NCBI GenBank assembly: GCA_947178215.1
Contig: CAMWXJ010000015.1
Location: 1-64,000, forward strand
From: an uncultured Porphyromonadaceae bacterium
Lineage (GTDB): Bacteria; Bacteroidota; Bacteroidia; Bacteroidales; Muribaculaceae
Length of the DNA: 64,000 bases
Direction of reading: 5' to 3'
The notes beneath the pieces are model-generated. The model was not told where the DNA came from and ran no database searches. It saw nothing but the letters and a program-made list of their open reading frames with translations. The translations under genes and the position numbers were made by a program. Below, one piece after another: positions 1 through 9,199 of this stretch; positions within the stretch are counted from its first letter, which is position 1; each line of letters starts with the position of its first letter.

Positions 1-23
1 GCGTGGGGGAGGGTAGATAAGGG

Positions 24-53
24 GGTGTGCCGAGCCTCGCGGCCCGGCACACC
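24..53 (-). terminator. Hairpin downstream of the fimbrial operon
   Basis: GGTGTGCCGAGCC pairs with GGCCCGGCACACC across a TCGC loop, 13 positions with one mismatch. It lies about 135 bases past the last fimbrial stop codon. It has no clear U-tract on the minus strand, so termination is inferred from position and stem strength. Confidence 0.5.
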
Positions 54-188
54 GGTTACATTTGTCGGACTTCCAGTGAGGGAAGCCCGAGCAAGATGTT
101 CAGTCTAAATTGTTAATTTGGGGTTTATTCAGGTCGGTGCTTCGCAGCTCTAACCCTTATTTTTTATGAAATCATATTTTGGTCAATA

Positions 189-3100
189 TCAGTATTCGAC
201 GGCTCTGATAAGGCAGGCGTCGGAGGTCTCCATGTTAGGCAGTGCATTGGTGGCAAACGCGTCGAAATTAAGGGTATAGTAATTTATATCCCACGCGCTG
301 TTACCGCTTTTACCATTATTAGTATTTTCTCCGCACCAGTAAACGGCGCCCGGACGTTTATACAGGTCGTAAAACAGCGGGCGATAGAGGATTTCTCCCG
401 GTGTCTCGTATTTCTGATATCGATTGGAGTAGCGAAGCACACCGCCTCCGAGGATTGGTTCGCCGGCAGCTGCACCACTTCTTGTTGCGTCTTTGCGGCG
501 TCCGTGACCTTCTGCACCTATCGGGAAGAAGATGTTTCGACCGTAATAAATAGGATCGGTCTCATTGTTATTATAAACGAAGCAGCCACGCATACCACGT
601 GTTTTATCGTTGATGTCTCCGTAATATTGGTTTGCCTGTGATACTGAGGTTTGCGTTTCCGTTGCGCCATCGGCATAGAGTACACCAAATCCATTCTGCA
701 TATACGGTCTATTAACAGGATCGAATTGAATCGTTTCGTAATCTTTCTTACTTGCAATCCAACGTCCATTTACACCTTTTTCATCGAATAGCATCCAGAC
801 TTTTTGGTGCCATTCAAACTTATCTGTATCTACGCCATTTGTGGCTTTAATATCATTCCATGATTTTTGTAATACACTTTCTGACGCATCAGACTGCTCG
901 ACGTGAAGGACCTCTAAATTATTAGTTTTTACTCCAAATCCATAAGTGCGGTTGTTGCGTGCAAGTATGGCATCGGCTTGAAACCACTTGAAGTATGAAC
1001 CTTCATCTCGGGGATCGGATGTGTACTTGACGTTATAGGATGGAGACGGTTTTTCATCCAGCGTGGTAGGATTTGACATCGAGTATACATTAAACGACAA
1101 CCATTTTGGGGGAAGTCCGCCTTGATTACGTTTATAATTATATTTACCTGTGAAGTTGTAGTCATCACCGTCGAAAGAAGGTGCTTCGTCGTTAATCGCG
1201 ATGGGTGCGTAGCCCTGTCGCACAAAGATGAGGTGAACACAGGTATAGTTGTGGTAGTAAACACGTATCACTCCGCAGCGAGGTTCGCCATTGTCGCCAC
1301 CCGGGAGTGCCGATTTGGGTTGGAATCGAAATGTGATACTCGTCTGGTCGGCACCTCTGACCACTTCGTTCTGCTCGGTGTTGCTTTGAGTCGCATCACC
1401 TAACGGGGTTATGTTAAACCAATCTCCGGCTGCGATTTCAGCACGCCAGGGCCCGTCGGACTTGAAATCAGAAAAACTTGTGGCGTTATCACCTTCAAGT
1501 CGGAGAAGATGGACGTCAAAACTTTCGGTATTTGACCCCTTTCGCCAGATGCCTTTGGGGTTGACAATACGGCGTACCTGACGGATGTCAACAAAATCTT
1601 CAAATTCCTTGATCTCATCTGTGCCGGGCAGCTTGATGTTGCCGTACACACGGATTTGTGCACGGCGCTGATAAGCGACATAAACGTTGTTGCCGGTATA
1701 TCCGGATGAAGTGACCATATTCTTTGCTCTCGTATAAAGAGGGATGTTGAAGGTAAGTGCAGGACTACCATTTTTACCATCCACATCTTCAACGACCGAA
1801 TAATCGCCATCAGCATCATCTTTATATTCACCTACCTTAGCAGTATATTCGCGTGTGCCACGATTATGACCGGTCCAATATGAATCAAGAAAATCCTTAC
1901 CATATGTATCTGATCCCTGGCCAATCACAGCATCCTTTGTTTTGCGCAGCGACAGGAAGCCAAGTTGCAAACCATTATTACTTCCGGTGTAAACATCTCC
2001 TTTGTAGAAAACATCATCTGTGGGCTTTGAGCCATCCGCATCGTCATTTGACGGCCCCCAGTCGTTGCGGACTATCTCAGCATGCAAATCGCCGACGAGC
2101 TCGCCTACAACCTTGACATTAAGTGTCATGGTGCGGTCGTAGAGATAGGATATATATTGCGGTGACTTGACGTAAATGCCGGGGTCGGGCTCATCGTACT
2201 CGATGTGCCAGTCAACATCATTGGCATAGCCGCGGAATTTCATTGTGAGCTTGTAGTGGAAATTGCGCTCGGCGTTGTAGTCTTTATGGATGTCTTTACC
2301 GAGCATGAAGCGGTAAATGATGGGGCCGTGACCTACTTTCTTTGAGTCATTGTCGGAGGCGGTGAGTCCATCTCCGGAATTACCGGGAATATCGCTCACA
2401 TAGTAACCCTTGACTTCGATATAGGTGCCGTATTTCATTTTATCCTTGTAATACTCATGACTCGAATCGATGCTACCCGGATAAGATACTGATGAGTTTG
2501 CGCCTGTCTTGTCCTGATACTTCACAGGGCCTTCGCCCTGCATATTTTCATAAAAATAGAGGGCTTCATCATCTTCCTTGTGGCTCACCGAGCCACCTCT
2601 GTTTACGGTAGGTCCATTTGACAGATATATGCCGTGGCGGTCAGCGTCGGGTGTATATGTCGGAGTGTCAGATGTGCCGCTCATGTTGGGATAAGTAATC
2701 ATCTCGCCATCAGCGATGAGTTCCTCTGGACTTTTGGGGACGTTGTTTTTGCCAAGTAGACATTCAGTGGGAATGTCCTTGATCTGAACCGAATGTATGA
2801 ATATAGTGACACCGTTTTTAAGCCCCGAAGCATCATACGCAATGGTGATTTTAGAGGCTGCGCGGCGCAGATAGCCGTGAAGCGTCATGTTTGGTTTGTC
2901 GATTCTTACAACGGGTGCCTGATCGGGTAAGGATTCAAAGTTGCCGAGGCTCTTGCCGTCGGTAAAGTAGCCAAACATCTGGGCATTCTCTTTCATCTTA
3001 GCCGTGTTTGTTTCCGGGCTACTCTCATTGTTAATAGGCTTCCAGGTGAGTCGGATGTTTTGTAAGTCTTCTATCGACTCAATCCGCTCACCGTAAGTGG

Positions 3101-3488
3101 CAGTAAAATTCGGTATGTTGCCTACCGCAAAAATCTTGTAGGCTCCGAAAGGTAGAGTGAGATTGAATGTCTTTTTTGCTACGTTGGTTTCATTATCATT
3201 GCCTGCAACAGTTCCCGGAGTAGATTCAGTGATGTCTTGACACTTGATAAAATTACCCTCGTAGTCAAAAACGACAACGGCGAGGTCGTTTATAAATTTG
3301 AGTGCATCACCGGCTGAGCGCGAGTCGGTAAGACCCTCGTCAAACGGCCTGAATGATACTGTGGCTTTAAGCGTTGTCTCTCCTTCCGGAAACGGCCCGG
3401 GTTCGTCAAAATACAAATCATCCTTGCATGACTGCATGCTTGCAGCCAGGCAAAGGAGGGTAAATATGTTGATTAATATGTGTTTCAT
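189..3488 (-). CDS. Large fimbrial tip-like lipoprotein (DUF4906-like)
   Basis: A protein of 1099 residues, last gene of the fimbrial operon. Residues 1-21 form a lipoprotein signal with lipobox MQSC (Cys21), so it should be exported and lipidated. The first 250 or so residues resemble the fimbrillin N-terminal fold (SRSAGD segment, then hydrophobic strands around VVVFDYEG), followed by a long beta-rich region. The C-terminus (WDINYYTLNFDAF, then CLIRAVEY) resembles the terminal module of large Bacteroidales surface proteins of the DUF4906 type. Size and last position suit a tip or adhesin subunit of a type V pilus, but this is inference. Its DNA is AT-richer than its neighbours (27 of 60 G+C in the line from 1021, against 37 of 60 in the line from 8401). 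It starts 32 bases after the preceding gene ends. Confidence 0.65.
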   Translation of the reverse strand: MKHILINIFTLLCLAASMQSCKDDLYFDEPGPFPEGETTLKATVSFRPFDEGLTDSRSAGDALKFINDLAVVVFDYEGNFIKCQDITESTPGTVAGNDNETNVAKKTFNLTLPFGAYKIFAVGNIPNFTATYGERIESIEDLQNIRLTWKPINNESSPETNTAKMKENAQMFGYFTDGKSLGNFESLPDQAPVVRIDKPNMTLHGYLRRAASKITIAYDASGLKNGVTIFIHSVQIKDIPTECLLGKNNVPKSPEELIADGEMITYPNMSGTSDTPTYTPDADRHGIYLSNGPTVNRGGSVSHKEDDEALYFYENMQGEGPVKYQDKTGANSSVSYPGSIDSSHEYYKDKMKYGTYIEVKGYYVSDIPGNSGDGLTASDNDSKKVGHGPIIYRFMLGKDIHKDYNAERNFHYKLTMKFRGYANDVDWHIEYDEPDPGIYVKSPQYISYLYDRTMTLNVKVVGELVGDLHAEIVRNDWGPSNDDADGSKPTDDVFYKGDVYTGSNNGLQLGFLSLRKTKDAVIGQGSDTYGKDFLDSYWTGHNRGTREYTAKVGEYKDDADGDYSVVEDVDGKNGSPALTFNIPLYTRAKNMVTSSGYTGNNVYVAYQRRAQIRVYGNIKLPGTDEIKEFEDFVDIRQVRRIVNPKGIWRKGSNTESFDVHLLRLEGDNATSFSDFKSDGPWRAEIAAGDWFNITPLGDATQSNTEQNEVVRGADQTSITFRFQPKSALPGGDNGEPRCGVIRVYYHNYTCVHLIFVRQGYAPIAINDEAPSFDGDDYNFTGKYNYKRNQGGLPPKWLSFNVYSMSNPTTLDEKPSPSYNVKYTSDPRDEGSYFKWFQADAILARNNRTYGFGVKTNNLEVLHVEQSDASESVLQKSWNDIKATNGVDTDKFEWHQKVWMLFDEKGVNGRWIASKKDYETIQFDPVNRPYMQNGFGVLYADGATETQTSVSQANQYYGDINDKTRGMRGCFVYNNNETDPIYYGRNIFFPIGAEGHGRRKDATRSGAAAGEPILGGGVLRYSNRYQKYETPGEILYRPLFYDLYKRPGAVYWCGENTNNGKSGNSAWDINYYTLNFDAFATNALPNMETSDACLIRAVEY

Positions 3489-3520
3489 ATCAAGAAATGT
3501 GCTGCGGTTATGGCTTCGGT

Positions 3521-4837
3521 TTAGTCAGCGTCAGGATTGTTGTCGGGGTAATCCTCTTCTTTGACGTGCTCCTTGTCGGGGTCATCGGGTTTGTCGGGGT
3601 CTATTCCGAAACCGGGATTGAGTGTAACACCTCTGTATGGCTCCATCTCTACTTCACAACTGATGTTGTTGTGGTCGTTGAATGTGACGTTGACAACGAC
3701 GTGGGTGTTGCGGGGGAGGCGAGGGAGATTTGGCAGTTCTTTGGTTAGTTCGACACCGTTGACGCCGAAGGTTACGGTATAAGTCTGTTCGGTTTTGCCA
3801 TCGGGTATATAGGCGCTTTCAAGGAGGTAGAAGGGCTTCCACTGCGGGTTTGTGAACGACGCATTCACTTCGCTGTTTGTCTTGACGGTGACACCTACTG
3901 AGCGGGTGTATTGTTCGTGGGCGGCGTCGGTGGGGACGGCGTAGTTGTTGTAGAGGTGGGCGGTGTAGAAGGCTTTTTCGCCCTTTATGTCTGTCTGCCA
4001 CTCGGCAACTTTGCCTGTGGCTGTCTCGATGGGTGTGGCGTCGTCGGCAGTTGACGTGTATTCGAGCTGATGCACTATTGTTGAGCCATCGGTTGACTTG
4101 ACGCGGGGGAAGAACCACTCGGTAGTGGCTGTTTTGTCAATCCTAAGTTCAGAAATCTTTACTTGCGCCGAGGATTTGTTGGTGAAGTTGAAGCTGTACT
4201 TGACGGCGCAGCGGTTGAGCATGAAGCTGAGGCTCTGCTTTGATTCAGAACCAATCTGCATCTTGTAGACGGCGGTCATGGGGATGTTGTTTATCATCTC
4301 GTCGCCGACAGGCAGGCTGAGCTTATAGTCGGTGAAGTCGGCGGGGAGTTCTTTGCCCACTACTACTTGATTGAAGTTGTAGTCAACGATGTTGGTCTGG
4401 TTGACGGCGCCGCTTCCGCCGAGCTCGATGTCGCCTCGCTCCGCATGTTCGTTAGCTATCAGGTAGATAGCCTTGGTGTCGTTGGGCGTGACTTCAAGCT
4501 CGTGGGTCACATTAGTGTAATAGTAGTTTTTGTAGTTGTAGAAGCGGTTGTGCTCCACTTTGCCGTTTCCGTCTACGATGATGATTCGTAGCTGATTGAG
4601 CTTTTCGTAGTCGGTAGCCGGGCCCTCTGTGCCGTCGGGTTCACCGGCGCGCGAGCCTCGCGTCACATCTGTTGTGGAGATGTTGAGCGCGAGTGTCACA
4701 GTGGCTTCTGCGGGTGCTGGCGTGTCGACGTCGGTCGAGCAGGCCGACAATGCTCCCGCCGTCGTGGCTGCCGCTACGATGGCTGCTAAGATATGGCCGG
4801 TGGTGAGGCGTAATCGCGTTGTGTGGGTCGGTTTCAT
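3521..4837 (-). CDS. Fimbrillin-like lipoprotein (FimA/Mfa accessory pilin)
   Basis: A protein of 438 residues. The signal peptide ends in lipobox LSAC (Cys33). The mature start is followed by a TRGSRAGEP segment, reminiscent of the Arg sites where type V pilins are trimmed by a trypsin-like protease, then LNQLRIIIVDGNGKV, typical of the first strand of the P. gingivalis FimA-type N-terminal domain. The C-terminus is a Pro/Asp-rich tail (DPDKPDDPDKEH). The start codon overlaps the end of the Mfa2-type gene by four bases (ATGA), indicating translational coupling. It may be a minor shaft or tip-adaptor subunit. The fimbrillin family call is firm; the place in the fibre is inferred. Confidence 0.75.
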   Translation of the reverse strand: MKPTHTTRLRLTTGHILAAIVAAATTAGALSACSTDVDTPAPAEATVTLALNISTTDVTRGSRAGEPDGTEGPATDYEKLNQLRIIIVDGNGKVEHNRFYNYKNYYYTNVTHELEVTPNDTKAIYLIANEHAERGDIELGGSGAVNQTNIVDYNFNQVVVGKELPADFTDYKLSLPVGDEMINNIPMTAVYKMQIGSESKQSLSFMLNRCAVKYSFNFTNKSSAQVKISELRIDKTATTEWFFPRVKSTDGSTIVHQLEYTSTADDATPIETATGKVAEWQTDIKGEKAFYTAHLYNNYAVPTDAAHEQYTRSVGVTVKTNSEVNASFTNPQWKPFYLLESAYIPDGKTEQTYTVTFGVNGVELTKELPNLPRLPRNTHVVVNVTFNDHNNISCEVEMEPYRGVTLNPGFGIDPDKPDDPDKEHVKEEDYPDNNPDAD

Positions 4838-5847
4838 AGTTCGGTGTCATTCAGTCTGACAACCCAGTCGTTGATTTTAATCATTACGTTGTACCACTGT
4901 GCGTCGCCGGTGAGGAAGAATACCATCGACCACTCGCTCTGTCGGTCGAGAAATTCCTGTGATCCCATTTCGGTGTATATGTCGCTTTTGAGGAGCAGGA
5001 GATAGTTGACAAGGGGAATGTCGACAACATTGGCTCCGGTGGCGCGGTTGCGTATGATGAGTCGCGGGCTGTTGGAGGTAACAAATCGTGAGGTGGAGAG
5101 CTCGGCGTAGCCTACGGTGACGTCGGCTCCGGAGTCGTCGGTGCCGGCTGAGGCTGTGCCTGAGGTCCAGGGTGTATATGTGACGGGATTGCCCTTGACG
5201 ACGGAGTTGTCGTGGGCCAATACCGTGTTGTCGTCGGTGATAAGGAAATCGAAGTCGCGGCCGTCGACAGGCGAGCCGCTGAGGTGTTGGAGCACGATGC
5301 GGAGATTGTTGGTGTCCTTCATCATGGGGAGGGTGGTTTCGCCCATCTTGTCGGGCTCAACAGTGACGTCGATTGCGCCATAGTAGAGCGGATGTAGCAA
5401 CGTAGACGATGTAGCGTCGTCGGCGAGGGGCAGGGTCACCGAGAGGTCGGTGAGTGTAGCCGCCGCGGCGGGTGCGGCGTTGGTGTAGGCAAAGGAGGCG
5501 GCGTCGCACTCCATGCCGCCGTAGGCTACCATGCGGTAGGTTCCGGCCGGGAGGTCGAGGCGCATGCGATAGCTCTCGTCGGAGAGCATTGCGCGCGACA
5601 GCTCGGTGCGTGTCTCTACAAAGCGCCCTTCGGAGTCGTAGATGTGGAGAGTCAGACAATCAACTTTTGCGGGGAATGCGTTGGCATACTCCATGTTGTA
5701 GTCATAGACAAATCTCAGCACAACACCCTCGTCGCAGGGGTCGAGGTCATCATAGATTGCGCTGTCGCAAGAGGTCAGCGCTCCCGCCGGCGTGGCCGCT
5801 ATGGCCACGCCGGCAAGCGCACGGACGATGTTTTGTAGAAACTTCAT
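4834..5847 (-). CDS. FimB/Mfa2-type fimbrial anchor lipoprotein
   Basis: A protein of 337 residues with lipobox LTSC (Cys27). The region after the signal (LDPCDEGVVLRFVYDYNMEYANAF, split here as CDEGVVLRFVYD and NMEYANAF) is the hallmark of the FimB/Mfa2 family, which keeps its lipid and anchors the pilus in the outer membrane while limiting its length. DLPAGTYRMVAYGG is also typical. The C-terminal half is beta-rich and ends in INDWVVRLND, a strand like the one ending the major pilin here (LPWVVRVND). It lies 96 bases after the pilin gene, across a polypurine tract. Confidence 0.85.
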   Translation of the reverse strand: MKFLQNIVRALAGVAIAATPAGALTSCDSAIYDDLDPCDEGVVLRFVYDYNMEYANAFPAKVDCLTLHIYDSEGRFVETRTELSRAMLSDESYRMRLDLPAGTYRMVAYGGMECDAASFAYTNAAPAAAATLTDLSVTLPLADDATSSTLLHPLYYGAIDVTVEPDKMGETTLPMMKDTNNLRIVLQHLSGSPVDGRDFDFLITDDNTVLAHDNSVVKGNPVTYTPWTSGTASAGTDDSGADVTVGYAELSTSRFVTSNSPRLIIRNRATGANVVDIPLVNYLLLLKSDIYTEMGSQEFLDRQSEWSMVFFLTGDAQWYNVMIKINDWVVRLNDTEL

Positions 5848-5877
5848 TTATAATGGAGTTGATAGATTAGCGTTAAT

Positions 5878-5935
5878 GGGAGGGGAGAGGGAGATGAGAG
5901 ATAGAGAGAAATGGGGGAGGAGAGAGGAGAAGAGG
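5878..5935 (+). repeat. Polypurine tract between pilin and anchor genes
   Basis: 55 of 58 plus-strand bases are purines, with T only at 5895, 5902 and 5912. The fimbrial mRNA therefore carries a long C/U-rich stretch between the Mfa1-type stop codon and the Mfa2-type start. The sequence contains GAGAG and GGGGAG blocks but no exact repeat unit. A role in setting pilin-to-anchor ratio is speculative. Confidence 0.8.
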
Positions 5936-5943
5936 TAATATTA

Positions 5944-7641
5944 TCAGAAATCGATGTCGTTGACACGTACTACCCAAGGCAGAATCATAACTTCAACGGT
6001 GAAGTAGACATCTTCCTTTTCGTCGGGATCTTCGGGGTCAAACGGATCGGGATCGTCGTCGGGAATGACGGGGTGACCGAGCGAGTTGATGGAGGTGACG
6101 CGCAGCTTGTAGATGTTGTTGCGCACTACCTGGAATTCCATGTGGCCCATTACGGAATTGTTGTCGTTGTTGTTGTGACGGTTCCAGTAGGGATAGTACA
6201 TGGGATAACCATTATCAGCATCGCTGTATTGGTAGCGTGTGAATCCGCCTACGCTTACGGCTGTTGCCTCAGTGCAGTTTTTGTAATCGGCAACGAGGTC
6301 GGTGTAACCGGTCGTATTGTCGCCCAACTCTTCAATAAATTCAGCGATATCATCCCATGAGCCATAGAGATTGCCCTTGTAAGCATAGAGGTCGCTGTGA
6401 GCAGCGATTGCTTCCTTAATATTCTGGGGAGCATTGGCGGTTGCGGTAAGCATGCCCTTGAAGATGACGCCGGTGGTGATACCCTGCCTCTGGTTTGCAG
6501 CGGGCGCGGGAATGGTGTTTTCGGTAGCGTAGCGCCAGATTTTGTAGCCTTTACGTTTGTTAGCGCTGCCATTCCAGCCCTCGAAGTTCTGGTCATCTCC
6601 ATTGAGTACATCGGATATTTTCCATGTGTCCCATGCGGCAGGATTCCAGGTGCCAGCCTGGTTGCCATTACCTGACCAGCAGAAGAAGTTTTCATAGACG
6701 TCTTCATGAATGCCGGCTTTACGATCAGCATCAGTGTCTACAACCCACATGTTATTATCTTCAATGGCCTGGGTGGGCATATCCTTGCCACACAGCTCGT
6801 AATTGTCGATGAGGCCGTTGCGTGATGTGCGCATCAGGTGATAGAAACTCTTGCTGAGGTTTACGAGCGACATTTCGGTGAGCTGAACCTGGAGAATTGT
6901 TTGCTGCTCGTCATTTTTTGCAAATGTATAAGTGCAATTGCCGTCGGAGCCGTCCATGAAGTCGAATCGGGCAACCGAGCGCTGAACTCTCACCGCACCG
7001 TTTCCTGTGAGGGGATACGGATTGTTTTTGTCATTATATAAGCCGGAGTTGATTGCTTCAAGGCCGGGAAGACTGCATTTGGTCATCGACTCATTTGCCA
7101 TAAGGAAATTGTTCTTGCTCCAAATGGATTCGTCTGTTGCAGACTTAATGGTGTGTTGTTCATCTGCCCACAGTGACTTTGCATCTCCTCGTGAACGTCC
7201 TGCTATGTGCGCTTCAAGCTCATCGGTGTAGTTGCAGAAAGCGTAGACCATGACCCAGCCATCCGGCTTATCTTCGAGATAGTTGACGAGCACCGACTTG
7301 TTGAACGTGCCGGTGACCACCAGGTTGGTATTGGTTTGCGAGATGTTGTCGATGGTCTTGTAGGAGATGAAAGAGTTGTCGTCGACATCGGCAAGTACGA
7401 GAAGCACTTTCGACACTTTGTTTTCATAGTCCTTGCCGACTTCCGTGCCGTCGTTGGAAGCGTTACCGGGATTGGTGGTCACGCTTCGTGAGCCGTTGGA
7501 TGTCGGGAGCTGGATTTTAACCGACATGTAGAGTTCGTCGAGAGACTCTTCGGGAGTGTTGACCTCCGGAGCGTCGTCGCTGCACGACCATAAGCCTAAG
7601 GCCATGGCCGGGATGAGCAGATATTTGCCAAATATTTTCAT
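5944..7641 (-). CDS. Mfa1-family major fimbrial subunit
   Basis: A protein of 565 residues with lipobox LWSC (Cys20). The segment ELYMSVKIQLPTSNGSRS followed by KVSKVLLVLADVDD matches the Mfa1 family N-terminus, where the mature pilin is released by cleavage after Arg and the freed strand takes part in strand exchange. Other family-like segments are GAVRVQRSVARFDFMDGS and the closing LPWVVRVNDIDF. As the first pilin gene of the operon it is the best candidate for the shaft subunit. The DNA is AT-richer than the two upstream genes. It lies 63 bases after the DUF3868 gene. Confidence 0.85.
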   Translation of the reverse strand: MKIFGKYLLIPAMALGLWSCSDDAPEVNTPEESLDELYMSVKIQLPTSNGSRSVTTNPGNASNDGTEVGKDYENKVSKVLLVLADVDDNSFISYKTIDNISQTNTNLVVTGTFNKSVLVNYLEDKPDGWVMVYAFCNYTDELEAHIAGRSRGDAKSLWADEQHTIKSATDESIWSKNNFLMANESMTKCSLPGLEAINSGLYNDKNNPYPLTGNGAVRVQRSVARFDFMDGSDGNCTYTFAKNDEQQTILQVQLTEMSLVNLSKSFYHLMRTSRNGLIDNYELCGKDMPTQAIEDNNMWVVDTDADRKAGIHEDVYENFFCWSGNGNQAGTWNPAAWDTWKISDVLNGDDQNFEGWNGSANKRKGYKIWRYATENTIPAPAANQRQGITTGVIFKGMLTATANAPQNIKEAIAAHSDLYAYKGNLYGSWDDIAEFIEELGDNTTGYTDLVADYKNCTEATAVSVGGFTRYQYSDADNGYPMYYPYWNRHNNNDNNSVMGHMEFQVVRNNIYKLRVTSINSLGHPVIPDDDPDPFDPEDPDEKEDVYFTVEVMILPWVVRVNDIDF

Positions 7642-7704
7642 ATTGGTTTGTTTAGTTAAGATGTGTTTGTTGCGTGATTGGTTGGTGGATGTAAGAGTTC
7701 AGGT

Positions 7705-9159
7705 TTAGGGAGCGGGGATGAAGCCGGCGGGGGCGGCGATGTCGTGCACCTGTTGTAGGGCGGCGGGGGCATCGGCCACGCGCAGGCGTGCGGCCTGTCC
7801 GAGCAGCTCGGCAGCCTCGGTGTAGTTGCCTTCGAGTGCGGCGAGTATGCCGCGCGCATAGACCGCTTCGGGAGCGGAGCCTGCGCGGGCAAGGCACTCG
7901 GCGGCGCGCGACAGATGGCCTGAGGCCATTGCGGCGTTGGCGGCGTTGAGGTTAGCCACTTCCGAGGTGGGGTAGACTGTGAGTGCGGCGGCCCATAGGC
8001 GGTCGAAGTCGGCAGTGCCGGGTGTCATGGCCGAGGCTGCTGCATAAAACTCTTCGAGGCTGAGCTTCGAGGGGTTGGTGAATGCGATGTCGCGTATCTC
8101 GGCAGGGTCGGTGAATGAGCGGATAGTGAAGTCGACGTCGTAGTCGGAGTGACGTAGGGCGGGGTAGACTTCACGTAACAGATAGGCGTACTGTGTGGGG
8201 TAATCGGCGCGTATCTTGTTGTCGCGGGGGTCGGGAGCGAGCGATGAATCGATGATGTCGAGAATCGCGTCGCGGTTGTCTATGTCGCTTGCTGCAACCC
8301 ACTTGCGCAGTCCGGCCCAGTCCTCGGGTGTCGATTCGGTCTTCACCACACCCTTGGGGAAGTGGTAGAGGCCGTCTACGTAGTCGGCGAGGGCCTTGGT
8401 GCGTCCTTCGGCAAGACGTGTGTTGTTGGCATACGAGCCTTCGGGCGATGCGTAGCCGTGGATGCGTAGCGAGCGTATCGTGATGTCGCTGTCGTTGCGT
8501 ATGCTGTCGATTGAAGCGATGATTTTCCGGAGCTCTTCGGGGTTGCGGCGGTAGTCGGGGTTGATGTCGGTGCGGTTGACGCGGAAGTCGATGAATGCCG
8601 AGCCGCTGATGTTGCGCTCCTTGACCGCTTCGGCGGTGGGGCGTAAATATATATATGAGGGTACGAAATTGCGTGGACGGTAGTCGAGGCTGCCGAGGGG
8701 GCGTGAGGCGGAGCCTTCGGCTGCACCTCCGCAGCCGCACATGTCGGCTACGAGTGTCACCGTCGATGTCTCCATCCAGGGCTGCCATGGTGTGGTCACG
8801 GCGTAGGCCACACGTTCGCCCTGACGTGCGAGGCGGTCGGAGGGGAGCAGGAGGTCGGGATTTCGCTCGATGCGTATGCGGCGGTTGCGTCCGGGCACCA
8901 CCACAGCGGGGAGCGACACGGAGTTGCCGTGGTCATCGGCTATGACGGGTATGTAGGCTGTCTGGCGGTCGGTGTGCTGGCTCATGCCTTCGAGGTCGAG
9001 GGTCATGGAGAGCGACACCACCGAGTCGGTGCGCGCTACCCTGATGTCGGAGATAGCGGGGAGGGGTACGACGGCGGTGTCGGCGAGTGCCGGTGTGACT
9101 GCGCCGGCTGTCATTATCATTGCAATGGCCGCTGCGGCCGGTAACTGATATATGCGCAT
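7705..9159 (-). CDS. DUF3868 / OmpA-like fimbrial-locus protein
   Basis: A protein of 484 residues with a signal peptide probably cut after PALA (residue 26). The N-terminal 150 residues form a beta-rich DUF3868-type domain. Residues 185-345 resemble an OmpA-type domain (INPDYRRNPEELRKI, then LRIHGYASPEGSYANNTRLA), which in this family contacts peptidoglycan. The last 100 residues are Ala-rich helical repeats of TPR type (LNAANAAMASGHLSRAAECL). Genes of this type sit beside DUF3575 and mfa1/mfa2 genes in other Bacteroidales; tethering the fimbrial apparatus to the cell wall is inferred. It starts 40 bases after DUF3575. Confidence 0.8.
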   Translation of the reverse strand: MRIYQLPAAAAIAMIMTAGAVTPALADTAVVPLPAISDIRVARTDSVVSLSMTLDLEGMSQHTDRQTAYIPVIADDHGNSVSLPAVVVPGRNRRIRIERNPDLLLPSDRLARQGERVAYAVTTPWQPWMETSTVTLVADMCGCGGAAEGSASRPLGSLDYRPRNFVPSYIYLRPTAEAVKERNISGSAFIDFRVNRTDINPDYRRNPEELRKIIASIDSIRNDSDITIRSLRIHGYASPEGSYANNTRLAEGRTKALADYVDGLYHFPKGVVKTESTPEDWAGLRKWVAASDIDNRDAILDIIDSSLAPDPRDNKIRADYPTQYAYLLREVYPALRHSDYDVDFTIRSFTDPAEIRDIAFTNPSKLSLEEFYAAASAMTPGTADFDRLWAAALTVYPTSEVANLNAANAAMASGHLSRAAECLARAGSAPEAVYARGILAALEGNYTEAAELLGQAARLRVADAPAALQQVHDIAAPAGFIPAP

Positions 9160-9199
9160 GATAGGGATTGGCGATTGATGATTGACGTAATGGTGCCGG

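Noticed and set aside
1-188. Possible gene at the left edge
   Set aside because: Only a hairpin and non-coding sequence follow the last fimbrial gene; no reading frame with a start and family features is present.
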